The notes under the pieces: generated by a model
The model's database searches: none
Seen by the model: only the letters and a program-made list of their open reading frames with translations
Told to the model about the DNA's origin: nothing
Source: Corynebacterium camporealensis
GTDB lineage: Bacteria; Actinomycetota; Actinomycetes; Mycobacteriales; Mycobacteriaceae
Assembly: GCF_000980815.1 (NCBI RefSeq)
Contig: NZ_CP011311.1
Location: 912,571-976,570 of the forward strand
Direction: 5' to 3'
Length of the DNA: 64,000 nt
Made by a program: the position numbers and the translations under genes
In this document: in pieces, positions 43,765 through 52,941 of the stretch
How the letters are laid out: every line of letters starts with the position of its first letter
How positions within the stretch are numbered: position 1 is the first letter of the stretch

Positions 43765-43788
43765 GCGTAGTCATCGTTGTGACTACGC
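43765..43788 (+). terminator. Hairpin after the lipoprotein
   Basis: A 9-bp stem (GCGTAGTCA / TGACTACGC) with a 6-nt loop, 15 bp after the stop. It is not followed by a T-run and lies just before the stronger palindrome at 43805. Confidence 0.6.
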
Positions 43789-43804
43789 GCTATTTAAAAC
43801 GTCG

Positions 43805-43841
43805 AAACGGGCCCTACCTTTTCAAGTGGTAGGGCCCGTTT
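43805..43841. terminator. Bidirectional terminator between lipoprotein and odhA
   Basis: A perfect 14-bp stem (AAACGGGCCCTACC / GGTAGGGCCCGTTT) with a 9-nt loop. It lies between convergent genes and has A/T-rich flanks on both sides. Confidence 0.85.
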
Positions 43842-43872
43842 CTTGGGCTTTACGCAGCTGGTGGGCTAGCGC

Positions 43873-46800
43873 TTAGCAGTCGAAGGCTTCTTCCAGCAGC
43901 TTCTTCTGCTCCAGCTGGTGCACCTTGGCGATACCGGTTGCAGTCGAGGACTGGGAACGGCGAGAGATGCGAACCATTTCCGGCATGTCCGGAATCAGGT
44001 CGCGCAGGTGCTCGTTGTAGAACGGCCATGGGCCCTGGTTGGCCGGCTCGTCCTGGACGAAGCGAACCTGCTCGGCGTTCGGGTAAGCCTCGAAGGCCTC
44101 ACGCAGACGGTTGAACGGAATCGGGTGCAGCATCTCCACGCGGACGATGGCGACGTCGTCACGCTTGTCAGAAACGCGCTTCTTAGCCAGGTCGTAGTAG
44201 AGCTTGCCGGAGACCAGCATGATGGTCTTGACCTTCTCCGGGTCACCGTCAGCCGGCTTGTCGTTGGCATCGAAGAAGTACGGGTCGTTGATGACCGAAC
44301 GGAACTTCTTGACCTCGGTGAATTCCTCGATGGAGGAGTAAGCGGCCTTGTTACGCAGCATGGACTTCGGGGTGAAGACCACCAGTGGACGCTTCATTTC
44401 ACCCATTGCCTGACGACGCAGCAGGTGGAAGTGGTTAGCCGGGGTAGAAGGCTGAGCCACGGTCATGGAACCCTCAGCACACAGCTGCAGGTAACGCTCG
44501 ATGCGGGCGGAGGAGTGGTCCGGGCCCTGGCCCTCGTAGCCGTGCGGCAGCAGCAGCACGAGGCGGGAGAGCTGGCCCCACTTGGCCTCACCGGAAGCAA
44601 CGTACTCGTCGATGATGGTCTGAGCACCGTTGGCGAAGTCACCGAACTGTGCCTCCCAAGCAACCAGGGCGTCCTGGTTACCGACGGAGTAGCCGTACTC
44701 GAAGCCCATGCCGGCGAACTCGGTCAGAGCGGAGTTGTACACCATGAACTTGCCGCCGTTGCCCTTTTCAGCAGCCAGGGAGTTCAGCGGGTTGTACTCG
44801 GTGCCGCTTGCCGGGTCGATCGGAATGGCGTGACGCTGGGTGAAGGTACCGCGGCGGGAATCCTCGCCGGCCAGACGGACAACGGTGCCCTCGTTGGCCA
44901 GGGAACCGAAGGCGATGAGCTCGCCCCAGCCCCAGTCGATGCCGCCTTCCTTGGAGGACTTCAGGCGCTCCTTGGCAACCTTGGCCACGCGCTTGTGGAA
45001 CTCGAAGCCTTCCGGACCGTTGGCGTAAGCCTCACCGATCTCGGCGATCTCATCAGCGGTGATGGAGGTATCCAGACCACGGGTGAGCTCCTGGGAAGAG
45101 GTGATACCGGTCTGCTCGGAAGGACCAGCCTTTTCGGCTTCCTTGTGCTCGGTGAACACGGATTCCATCTGGTCGTGGAAGTCGCGTGCTGCAGCCTCAG
45201 CGTCCTCAGCGGACAGGTCGCCACGGCCAACCAGCTCTTCGGTGTAGCGCTCACGGACACCCTTGTGGGAGTCAATCAGCGAGTACATACGCGGCTGGGT
45301 CATGGACGGATCGTCGGCCTCGTTGTGGCCGCGCAGGCGGTAGCAGACCAGGTCGATGAAGACGTCCTTGCCGAACTCACGGCGGTACTCGGTAGCGAGC
45401 TGACCAACCCAGAAGACAGCCTCTGGGTCATCGCCATTGACGTGGAAGACCGGGCAGTCGAAGCCCTTGGCCAGGTCGGTGGCGTAGTAGGTCGAACGAG
45501 CGGAATCCGGGGTGGTGGTAAAGCCCACCTGGTTGTTGACCACGATGTGGACAGTGCCGCCGGTCTTGTAGCCCTTGAGCTGGGAGAGGTTGATGGTCTC
45601 CTGGACCACGCCCAGACCAGCGAAGGATGCATCGCCGTGCAGCTGGATCGGAACCACGGAGTACTCTTCCGGGGTCTTTTCCAGAATGTCCTGCTTAGCG
45701 CGGGCAATACCTTCCATGACCGGGTTAACTGCCTCGAGGTGAGACGGGTTGGCGGTCAAGGTGATCTTGATGTCGCCATCGCCGAACATCTGGATGTGCT
45801 CGCCCTCGGAGCCGAGGTGGTACTTCACGTCACCGGAGCCACCCAGCTGGCCGCCCTTGAAGTTGCCGTCGAACTCACTGAAGAGGTCAGACAGCGGCTT
45901 GCCGACGATGTTGAACAGGACGTTCAGGCGACCGCGGTGCGGCATACCAATAACGACCTCGTCCAGGCCCTGGCCGGCAGCGGTGTCGATGATGGAGTCC
46001 ATCAGTGGAATCAGGGACTCAGCACCCTCCAGGGAGAAGCGCTTCTGGCCGACGTACTTGGTCTGCAGGAAGTTCTCGAATGCCTCTGCGGCGTTGACCT
46101 TCTGCAGGATGTACTTCTGCTCAGCGTTGGTCGGCTTCGGCATACCGGCTTCGAGGCGGTCCTGCAGCCAGGAGCGCTCGTCGCGGTCGAGAATGTGGGT
46201 GTACTCGGAACCAACCTTGAGGGTGTAAGCAGAACGCAGGCGGCCGATGACCTCACGCAGGGTCATCTGCTCCTTGCCACCGAAACCACCGACGTTGAAT
46301 ACGCGGTCCAGGTCCCAGATGGTAAGGCCGTGGGTAGCCATGTCCAGGTCGCGGTGATCCGGCCAAGGCAGACCTGGCTGCTTCCAACCCAGCGGGTTGA
46401 TGTTCGCCAGCAGGTGGCCGCGGGAGCGGTAGGCCTCGATGAACTGCATGACGCGGGTGTTCTTGTCGATGCCGGAGTTCGGCACGTCCTGAGCCCAGCG
46501 GTACGGGGAGTAAGGAACCTCCATGGACTCGAAGAGTTCGTCCCAGAACTTGTCATCGATAAGCAGCTGCGACATGGTGCGCAGGAAGTCACCGGACTCA
46601 GCACCCTGGATGACGCGGTGGTCGTAGGTGGAGGTCATGGTGACCAGGCGGCCGACGCCCATGTCAGCCAGGCGGTCAGCGGAGGTACCAGCGAACTCAG
46701 CCGGGAAGTCCATGGAGCCGACACCGATGATGGAACCAGCGCCCTTGGTCAGGCGAGCAATGGAGTGGCGGGTACCAATGCCACCCGGGTTGGTCAGGTT

Positions 46801-47592
46801 GATGGTGACGCCGGAGAAGTCATCCATCGTCAGCTTGTTCTTGCGGGAACGAGCAACGATGTCCTCGTAAGCCTCGACGAACTCAGCGAAGGTCTTGTTC
46901 TCGCACTCCTTGATGGCAGCAACCACCAGGGCGCGGTCGCCGTTCTTCTGTGGCAGGTCAATAGCCAGGCCAACGTTGATGTGCTCAGGTTGGACGACGT
47001 GCGGCTTGTCGTTGATGACCTCGTAGCGGACGTTCATGTCCGGGTGCAGCTGTACAGCCTTGACCAGGGCGTAACCAATGATGTGGGTAAAGGAGATCTT
47101 GCCACCGCGGGTGCGCTTGAGGTGGTCGTTGATCATGGTGCGGTTTTCCCACATCAGCTTCACCGGCATATCGCGCACGGTGGTTGCAGTCGGGATTTCC
47201 AGGGACTGCTCCATGTTCTTAGCGATAGCCTTGAACATGCCCTTGAGCTGCTTTTCGCCAGCCTCTGGAGCCTCGCCGATCTTATCCAGCGGGGATTCTG
47301 GCTTCTTGCGCTTGGAAGGCTTGGCCTTCTGGGTGGCCTCGCGGGCCTTGACAGCGGACTGGCTGACAGTGGTTTCGCGAACGTCCTGCTTCACCTCGGC
47401 AGGAGAGCCTTCGGACTGCTTTACAGCGGCAGCCGAATCCTGGCCCTTCTTGGCAGCGTCGGATTGCGGGGCACCGTTGGCTTCGAAGAACTCGCGCCAC
47501 TCCTTGTCAACGGAGCTTGGGTCTTTGGAGTACTGCTGGAACTGCTCATCTATCAGCCACGCGTTGGGGCCGAAGATCTTCGGGGTGCTCAC
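43873..47592 (-). CDS. odhA: 2-oxoglutarate dehydrogenase OdhA (fused E2 acyltransferase-E1)
   Basis: The 1239-residue protein has a short N-terminal 2-OGDH segment, a linker rich in Ala/Lys, an E2 succinyltransferase domain (about 105-345) with the catalytic His in STYDHRVIQG, and an E1 thiamine-diphosphate domain (GMPHRGRLNVLFNIVG, VNGDDPEAV). There is no lipoyl domain, as in other Corynebacterineae, where AceF supplies it and OdhI inhibits. GTG 47592 aligns MSTPKIFGPNAWLIDEQF with the C. glutamicum start; an ATG 18 bp upstream touches its own AAGGAA and is rejected. About 245 bp of leader and promoter lie upstream, with TATCAT on the minus strand near 47710. Confidence 0.95.
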   Translation of the reverse strand: MSTPKIFGPNAWLIDEQFQQYSKDPSSVDKEWREFFEANGAPQSDAAKKGQDSAAAVKQSEGSPAEVKQDVRETTVSQSAVKAREATQKAKPSKRKKPESPLDKIGEAPEAGEKQLKGMFKAIAKNMEQSLEIPTATTVRDMPVKLMWENRTMINDHLKRTRGGKISFTHIIGYALVKAVQLHPDMNVRYEVINDKPHVVQPEHINVGLAIDLPQKNGDRALVVAAIKECENKTFAEFVEAYEDIVARSRKNKLTMDDFSGVTINLTNPGGIGTRHSIARLTKGAGSIIGVGSMDFPAEFAGTSADRLADMGVGRLVTMTSTYDHRVIQGAESGDFLRTMSQLLIDDKFWDELFESMEVPYSPYRWAQDVPNSGIDKNTRVMQFIEAYRSRGHLLANINPLGWKQPGLPWPDHRDLDMATHGLTIWDLDRVFNVGGFGGKEQMTLREVIGRLRSAYTLKVGSEYTHILDRDERSWLQDRLEAGMPKPTNAEQKYILQKVNAAEAFENFLQTKYVGQKRFSLEGAESLIPLMDSIIDTAAGQGLDEVVIGMPHRGRLNVLFNIVGKPLSDLFSEFDGNFKGGQLGGSGDVKYHLGSEGEHIQMFGDGDIKITLTANPSHLEAVNPVMEGIARAKQDILEKTPEEYSVVPIQLHGDASFAGLGVVQETINLSQLKGYKTGGTVHIVVNNQVGFTTTPDSARSTYYATDLAKGFDCPVFHVNGDDPEAVFWVGQLATEYRREFGKDVFIDLVCYRLRGHNEADDPSMTQPRMYSLIDSHKGVRERYTEELVGRGDLSAEDAEAAARDFHDQMESVFTEHKEAEKAGPSEQTGITSSQELTRGLDTSITADEIAEIGEAYANGPEGFEFHKRVAKVAKERLKSSKEGGIDWGWGELIAFGSLANEGTVVRLAGEDSRRGTFTQRHAIPIDPASGTEYNPLNSLAAEKGNGGKFMVYNSALTEFAGMGFEYGYSVGNQDALVAWEAQFGDFANGAQTIIDEYVASGEAKWGQLSRLVLLLPHGYEGQGPDHSSARIERYLQLCAEGSMTVAQPSTPANHFHLLRRQAMGEMKRPLVVFTPKSMLRNKAAYSSIEEFTEVKKFRSVINDPYFFDANDKPADGDPEKVKTIMLVSGKLYYDLAKKRVSDKRDDVAIVRVEMLHPIPFNRLREAFEAYPNAEQVRFVQDEPANQGPWPFYNEHLRDLIPDMPEMVRISRRSQSSTATGIAKVHQLEQKKLLEEAFDC

Positions 47593-47839
47593 GGCAGGTA
47601 TTCGCCTCATTTCCTTGCTTTATTGCGGGGTCGTTTATCCGACTTTACTTGGGCATTTCCGAAGGTGCACGTACCGGTGCACGCGTCGCCCTAGAAAGTG
47701 TCTCTATTTATGATACGGGCCACGCCGGACTAATAACAGGTGAGGGGTACCTCTTGCATCAGTTGTTCCGGGCTCCGTCCGACAGCCCACCTTACACCTG
47801 CAAACCTTTGTATCTTTTGCCCAGGTGAAAGGTAAAATT

Positions 47840-48655
47840 TTAGGCCTTTGCCGATTCGGACTCGGCTTCGTCGTCAGCGGAGTCATCATCGAAGGTCGTC
47901 ACGATGTCCTTGCCGGAGGGCAGCGGGGAGAGTTGCTCGCCGGCATGGGTGATGACCTGCTTAGCCAGCTTGCGGTTGGCAGAGTTGCCCAGCACTGCAC
48001 CAATGCCCATCGGCAGCAGCTTGCTCATCCATGCTCGACGCAGACGCTTGGTGACCTGCTTGGAAAACAGTCGCACCAAACGGCCATTAAGGCCCGACAG
48101 GGTAGGGGAGGAAAAGCGCGACAGGGTCGCAGCAGAGGTAACACCAGAGACGGTTCCCATATCGCCGACGAGCGTATCGACAATGGCCACACCCTTCGAA
48201 CCGGTCAGCACGACTAGCACCAGTGCACGACGACGTTGCTCATCGCGGATGTCATCGCCACGCAGGTAAGCAGAGGCCAGGATGTACCAGGCCGCAGCCT
48301 CCAGGAAGAGAATCGATTCTGCACCAATGGCGGCCGCACCGGTAACCAGACCAATGCCTGGGATGGAGGCAGAGGCACCCGCGGCAGCACCAGAGCCACC
48401 AGCAATGTTGATCAAATGCTTATCGATGATCGCCTGAATCTGCTCCGGGGTCGCATCCGGGTTGCGCTTCTTGAGCCCATCGACGTACTTGATAATCACC
48501 CCGGACTGCATGGAGACAACCTTGTCCAAGGTGTTAATCAACGCATTGCTAAAACGGTCTACCTTGTCCTCATCCAGCTCGTACTTATCGACGTCTGCAC
48601 CTTCTGCATCCGAATTTGCAGGTGCCGAGGATTTCTTATCGCGGAAGTTAAACAT
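47840..48655 (-). CDS. EcsC-like conserved protein of unknown function
   Basis: The 271-residue protein has a charged N-terminus, a central Gly/Ala-rich hydrophobic stretch (AGGSGAAAGASASIPGIGLV, then AAWYILASAYL), a basic region (VTKRLRRAWMSKL) and an acidic C-terminus. The Gly/Ala stretch and following helices resemble EcsC-family proteins, which are of unknown role, so the label is tentative. It lies upstream of odhA on the same strand with 247 bp between, so separate transcription is likely. It is divergent from the esterase. Confidence 0.75.
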   Translation of the reverse strand: MFNFRDKKSSAPANSDAEGADVDKYELDEDKVDRFSNALINTLDKVVSMQSGVIIKYVDGLKKRNPDATPEQIQAIIDKHLINIAGGSGAAAGASASIPGIGLVTGAAAIGAESILFLEAAAWYILASAYLRGDDIRDEQRRRALVLVVLTGSKGVAIVDTLVGDMGTVSGVTSAATLSRFSSPTLSGLNGRLVRLFSKQVTKRLRRAWMSKLLPMGIGAVLGNSANRKLAKQVITHAGEQLSPLPSGKDIVTTFDDDSADDEAESESAKA

Positions 48656-48776
48656 GGTTGCTAAGCATCCTGACTAATTTGGTTCCTTAAATCTCAAGAA
48701 CGCACCAGCATAGTAAAAATTCCTGTATGGCCACTGTGAGCTACATTCTGGCCAAGCTAATTACGCGCAGCGCCGC

Positions 48777-48782
48777 TAAACT
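48777..48782 (+). promoter_or_regulatory. -10 box of the esterase (leaderless)
   Basis: TAAACT ends 8 nt before ATG 48791, with no Shine-Dalgarno sequence in between. The -35 is not recognisable. Confidence 0.4.
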
Positions 48783-48790
48783 TAATCACT

Positions 48791-50353
48791 ATGAATGACT
48801 CGGATTCGCCCGGTACTGACCCGCTCGTGGTACGCACCGATAGTGGGTGGATTCGGGGTACCCGGGAAGAAAAAGTACGCAGTTGGCGCGGCGTGCCTTT
48901 TGGCGCATCGACAGCCGGTGCCCGCCGTTTCCGTGCCGCTGAACCAGTACCTAGCTGGGACGGCGTACGCGACTGCACGGAGTTTGGCGCAGTAGCCCCA
49001 CAGCCGACCTACTCGTGGACCGACCGCATCGATGGTGACGAAGACTGTCTACATCTCGACGTCGTGCGGCCTGATACCGATAAGCAACTGCCCGTGGTGG
49101 TCTACATCCACGGCGGCAGTTTTATCGTCGGTTCTTCCCACATGCTCATGCTGCGCGGTTTCCAGCTCGCCGAACAAATGGACGTCGTTTACGTCTCCAT
49201 TAACTTCCGCCTCGGCGCGCTAGGCTATCTCGATCTCCGCAGCTTGGACGGGGAGTGTTCCGCCAACCCTGCGGTCACCGATCAACTCCTCGCCCTGCAA
49301 TGGGTGAAGAAAAACATCGCGGCTTTCGGCGGCGACCCCGACAACATCACGCTTATGGGCGAATCCGCCGGCGGCGCTGCAGTGCTGACCCTAATGGCCG
49401 TTCCCCAAGCCGAAGGGCTCTTCCACCGCGCCATCGCGCAATCACCGCCGATTGCGATGATTCACTCCCGCCGCCAGTCGACGTTCTGGGCACGCGAACT
49501 GGTCAACCGCCTCGCCTTGCCGCGTGCAACGACTATCGACACCCTGCGCGAGGAGCCCTTCGCCGACATCGTGCGCGCGGGGCAGTCCATGATGTGGCGC
49601 GCCGGGGAACTGCGCCGTCTCAATAGCTGTTACGCACCCACGGTTGATGGTGAACTCATCCCGGACCATCCCTTCGAAGTCTTCAAACAAGGCAAGCAGC
49701 ACCAGGTTCCGCTTTTGTTGGGCACCAACTCTGATGAGGCGAGCTTCAGCAAGTACATCCTGCAGCGTTCCAGTGCCCGCGCCCGCGCCGGGCATCGTTT
49801 GCTCGCCTCCTTCGACCAGGAGCACGCCCCAGAGGTCGTTGCAGCGTACGGCGGCTCCCATGCACGTGCTGATTTCGCTGCATTGCTTGCCGACGCCTTG
49901 TTCTGGGCACCGACTGTCCGCATCGCCGAAAAGCACAGCAGGACCCAGCCGACCTGGATGTATCGCTTCGACTTTGCCCCGGCGGCACTGCGTTGGCTGG
50001 GCTTGGGTGCGATGCATTCGTTGGAACTATCCAACATCTTCGGCGATGCCTCTACCTCCCGATTAAAGATGCTGACCACCATGGGCAATTCCTCGGACAT
50101 GGAGAATCTCACGGTGACCATGCAACAGCATTGGGCCGCATTCATGCACGAAGGCAGACCGCTGGATTCCTGGCCGCTGTACGATGCTGCACACGACCGC
50201 AAGACCTTAATCTTCGACGTGGAACCGCACGTGGTTGAAGATCCGTATGCGGAACGTCGTGAAGCATGGGCGGATTACGACATGCACGAATGGGGCAATG
50301 GCAGCACTGACCTGCTAGATCGCCTAGGTTATGCCGCCTTGAGTTTCGAATAG
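48791..50353 (+). CDS. Type B carboxylesterase
   Basis: The 520-residue alpha/beta hydrolase has the carboxylesterase pattern: SWRGVPFGAS at the N-terminus, EDCLHLDV, the oxyanion-hole VVYIHGGSF, nucleophile elbow GESAGG, acid residue Glu in TNSDEASF and the His in GAMHSLEL. All three catalytic residues are present. No signal peptide is seen, so it is cytosolic. Substrate is not predictable; relatives include p-nitrobenzyl, phenmedipham and cholinesterase-like esterases. Confidence 0.93.
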   Translation: MNDSDSPGTDPLVVRTDSGWIRGTREEKVRSWRGVPFGASTAGARRFRAAEPVPSWDGVRDCTEFGAVAPQPTYSWTDRIDGDEDCLHLDVVRPDTDKQLPVVVYIHGGSFIVGSSHMLMLRGFQLAEQMDVVYVSINFRLGALGYLDLRSLDGECSANPAVTDQLLALQWVKKNIAAFGGDPDNITLMGESAGGAAVLTLMAVPQAEGLFHRAIAQSPPIAMIHSRRQSTFWARELVNRLALPRATTIDTLREEPFADIVRAGQSMMWRAGELRRLNSCYAPTVDGELIPDHPFEVFKQGKQHQVPLLLGTNSDEASFSKYILQRSSARARAGHRLLASFDQEHAPEVVAAYGGSHARADFAALLADALFWAPTVRIAEKHSRTQPTWMYRFDFAPAALRWLGLGAMHSLELSNIFGDASTSRLKMLTTMGNSSDMENLTVTMQQHWAAFMHEGRPLDSWPLYDAAHDRKTLIFDVEPHVVEDPYAERREAWADYDMHEWGNGSTDLLDRLGYAALSFE

Positions 50354-50390
50354 CCTGGCAGCTTCATCCTGAATTACTGCAGCGTAGTAC

Positions 50391-50459
50391 AGGTGCCTGC
50401 CGACGATGGCCGGGACGCGGTAGGCTTGCCATAGCTGCGGCAGGACCGCTGCGGCACCT
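50391..50459 (+). other. Structured leader or intergenic RNA candidate
   Basis: AGGTGCC (50391-50397) can pair with GGCACCT (50453-50459), and CCTGCCG (50396-50402) with CGGCAGG (50438-50444). A direct repeat GCTGCGGCA occurs twice within. The structure ends about 30 bp before the next ATG and could be a 5' leader element. No known riboswitch is recognised. Confidence 0.35.
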
Positions 50460-50490
50460 ATTGCGAGACCACAAGGACGGATTGTGCGCC

Positions 50491-51291
50491 ATGAGCTTTT
50501 TTGAAGATATTGCTTCTGCCTTGGATGCCGAGGGCATTGAGTCCCGTGTTAATGATGACGTGCTCTTTGTGCCGATTACCTCGGACCTAGAAATTCAATT
50601 TGTGGAAATCGATCCGCTGTTGCCTGCTGCGAATGTTTACATCGCAGCAGCTGATGTGGATGAAGATGACGAGGAGTTTGAGGCCGTTCTGGTCTCAGTT
50701 GCGTTCTCCGTGGAGGATGCAGTCGAAGCAGTCTCCAAGCACATTGCTACCGACCAGGTAGTTACCGTGCTGCGCGATCTGCTGGAAGGCACCGACGAAC
50801 GCATCGCTGAGCTGCAGTTTAGCCAGGATGAGTTCAACCCGAATCTGGTCATCGCTGAAGTTGCCCAAGACTCCGAACTGCGCGTGCTCGTCGAAGCTAT
50901 CGATGGTATTCCTTCTGCAGTCGTTCGCTTCTTGGCCTTTGACTTCGATGAAGATGAGCTCGATGAGCTTACCGACGAAGACATCGTCATGCTCTGGGAC
51001 GAAGAAGCCGAAGACGAAACCGGTGAATCAGGCGCCCCAGTCATTGAGGTTCCTGCCGAAACCCTCGAACTGGGCACCTACACCGACTTCGACCGCCTCT
51101 TCGATGTTCTGGGCCTCGTTTCTGAACAGGCCGAGGACTGGGAGCAGCAACTCATCTCCTTCGACGACGGCCACTATGAAGAGCCGGACGTCTACGACAT
51201 CTACGGCGAGGACGCTGATGATGAGGACATCGACTTCGACGACATCGATGACGATGACGACGACTCGGACGACGATGTTGAAAACTCTTAA
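50491..51291 (+). CDS. Highly acidic conserved protein
   Basis: The 266-residue soluble protein starts MSFFEDIASALDAEGIESRV. The first 150 residues look like an alternating alpha/beta domain with a possible resemblance to YbjN-like folds, which I cannot confirm. The C-terminal third is extremely acidic, ending in a run of Asp. AAGGACGG lies about 10 bp upstream of the ATG at 50491; an in-frame start 30 bp earlier is less likely. Not recognised otherwise. Two hairpins follow. Confidence 0.75.
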   Translation: MSFFEDIASALDAEGIESRVNDDVLFVPITSDLEIQFVEIDPLLPAANVYIAAADVDEDDEEFEAVLVSVAFSVEDAVEAVSKHIATDQVVTVLRDLLEGTDERIAELQFSQDEFNPNLVIAEVAQDSELRVLVEAIDGIPSAVVRFLAFDFDEDELDELTDEDIVMLWDEEAEDETGESGAPVIEVPAETLELGTYTDFDRLFDVLGLVSEQAEDWEQQLISFDDGHYEEPDVYDIYGEDADDEDIDFDDIDDDDDDSDDDVENS

Positions 51292-51337
51292 GGTTTCATG
51301 AAAAATATCCAAGAAACCGGATAGCGGGTGCGGAGAT

Positions 51338-51357
51338 AAGGCCCCTAGTCGGGCTTT
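51338..51357 (+). terminator. Small terminator-like hairpin
   Basis: AAGGCCC pairs with GGGCTTT around a 6-nt loop, 46 bp after the acidic-protein stop. The stem includes one G-T pair. Confidence 0.5.
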
Positions 51358-51388
51358 GTAGCACCTTCATCGACATCGATGTTCTAGG

Positions 51389-51429
51389 AGCTGTTGTACG
51401 CGGCAAAATGCTGCGTACAACAGCTTTTG
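51389..51429 (+). terminator. Rho-independent terminator
   Basis: A perfect 13-bp stem (AGCTGTTGTACGC / GCGTACAACAGCT) with an 11-nt loop is followed by TTTGC. It lies between the acidic-protein gene and the ECF-S-like gene. Confidence 0.82.
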
Positions 51430-51511
51430 CTATGCAGCAGTAAAAACTTGAAACGGTCCCACTTTCCGCTGTCGTGACCGCTCTAGCCGACAGACGGAAA
51501 GGACCACGCGC

Positions 51512-52303
51512 ATGCCAGGTGAGCACCCCGCATTGTGGCGCCAAGGCCTATCCACCGTCGGCATCATTTTGGTCTTTGTCAGCTGGGCAATTACCTTCCT
51601 GCTGCCTGCAGATCCCTTAAGCAACGACTTCGGCTCACCGGTGACCAACATCATCCGGCTCCTGCTGTTCGCCGCGGTCGTTCTGTGCTGGGCTTCCCGA
51701 GCAGGCATAATCCCGAAGCGGATGTATCTCCTGGTTCTCGTGGCAGTTCTTATCAACTCGGGATTGGGAAGCATCGCAGTATCACTGTCGCTGCCATTTT
51801 ATTTCGATGCTCTCGGCACAATGTTCATCTCCGTTATCGCCGGGGCAAGCATGGGAACCTCAACCGCACTGCTGACAGCGCTGTTAACAGGCATGTTCGT
51901 GCCCACCAACATGGCCTACGCGCCAATTGGCGTGTTGATTGCTTACTTGACCGCTGCCGCTGCGCGCGCACGCGTGCTGGGCAACATGGGAAGAATCCTT
52001 CTTACCGGATTATTTGTCGGTGTGTCCTCCGGCATCGTCTCGGTGTATTCCACCACGCTATCGCTCTCCGGCGACGTCAATTCTGGTGTCCACGCTCTTA
52101 TCGAATTCTTGGATCTCATGGTCCAAAACCGACAGCTGGCACTGATCATTCAGGCCTTGCTGTCCGACCCTCTGGACAAGATCTTCGCCCTGCTCATTGT
52201 ATGCCTTGCCATCCGCTATGGCCCCTCAGCGCTCCGGGTGCTCATCACCTACGAAGGGAATAGGGACCAACTAGCGGGGATCTTTTATGACACTCGCCAC
52301 TAA
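51512..52303 (+). CDS. ECF-transporter S-component-like membrane protein
   Basis: The 263-residue protein has six to seven hydrophobic segments. The segment LPFYFDALGTMFISVIAGA followed by GTSTALLTALLTGM resembles the LDxxGT...G...G...T pattern of ECF-type substrate-binding S components. S components capture vitamins or metals and share energising EcfA/T subunits, which are not encoded nearby. The substrate is unknown, and other seven-helix sensor modules are possible. ATG 51512 follows AAAGGACC. Confidence 0.65.
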   Translation: MPGEHPALWRQGLSTVGIILVFVSWAITFLLPADPLSNDFGSPVTNIIRLLLFAAVVLCWASRAGIIPKRMYLLVLVAVLINSGLGSIAVSLSLPFYFDALGTMFISVIAGASMGTSTALLTALLTGMFVPTNMAYAPIGVLIAYLTAAAARARVLGNMGRILLTGLFVGVSSGIVSVYSTTLSLSGDVNSGVHALIEFLDLMVQNRQLALIIQALLSDPLDKIFALLIVCLAIRYGPSALRVLITYEGNRDQLAGIFYDTRH

Positions 52304-52318
52304 ACGGAGCGGTGCGAG

Positions 52319-52849
52319 TTAGGCCGCTTCGCTGAATCCACTGAACAACGAAATAGGCGAGTGGACTGGCTGATAGTCGCTATCGACGAGCCACAGGAAG
52401 GTGCTGGCGTAGCCGGTACCGATTTCGTGTACCGCGTCGATTTCTTGTGCGGGAAGTAGTGCGCGGGTCCATGCTTCAGCAAGTCCTGGCTCGACTGCTG
52501 CGCCAGTCGGGTCGGTAATACGAAGGGAAATCAGGTAGGCCGGGGTGCGCTTCTCGCCAAAGCCGCGTATACGGGCCTTGGCGCGTGCGCCGACGCGGTG
52601 ACGAGTAATCGCAGCGACCAGTGGGGGATTGCCGTTGATGCCAGGCAACTTTTTCTGTGGTGGTCGCCAGTGCGGTGTGGGCCGGGCCAGGGAGCGCGGG
52701 TGACGCAGGATGGTTTGCAGAGCTTCAATGCTGGCGTGCTCGTGGAAGCTGATGTCAGCGGCGAGCTCGGTCGGGTTGATGGAAGAAACGGTGCTGGGGT
52801 TATCGATGTGGTTTTGCATGGTCTTAAAGCTAGCGGGCGGGGTGGACAC
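52319..52849 (-). CDS. Uncharacterised protein
   Basis: I do not recognise this 176-residue protein. It is soluble, with a Pro-rich basic region around residues 48-70 (HPRSLARPTPHWRPPQKKLP), then RAKARIRGFGEKRTPAYLIS and a C-terminal mixed domain ending LWLVDSDYQPVHSPISLF. The start may be GTG 52849 or ATG 52819 (MQNHIDNP). It is divergent from the MFS transporter and its end is 16 bp from the S-component-like gene. Corynebacterium-restricted origin is likely but not tested. Confidence 0.6.
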   Translation of the reverse strand: MSTPPASFKTMQNHIDNPSTVSSINPTELAADISFHEHASIEALQTILRHPRSLARPTPHWRPPQKKLPGINGNPPLVAAITRHRVGARAKARIRGFGEKRTPAYLISLRITDPTGAAVEPGLAEAWTRALLPAQEIDAVHEIGTGYASTFLWLVDSDYQPVHSPISLFSGFSEAA

Positions 52850-52941
52850 ACCCCTGATGGTATTCGAACGCTATTTCGAACGGTGTCGTGAAACACCCAA
52901 AATGGCTGTTTTCTTTGGAGAGGATTAGAGTTTCTAGATCT

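Noticed and set aside
47593..47610. ATG 47610 as odhA start
   Set aside because: AAGGAA touches the ATG with no spacing, whereas GTG 47592 aligns residue for residue with the C. glutamicum N-terminus.
43918..47694. Open frame of about 1258 codons antisense to odhA
   Set aside because: It is the mirror of a highly biased, GC-rich coding sequence. Its product is an unnatural Val/Leu/Gly-rich chain with no domain and odhA on the other strand is certain.
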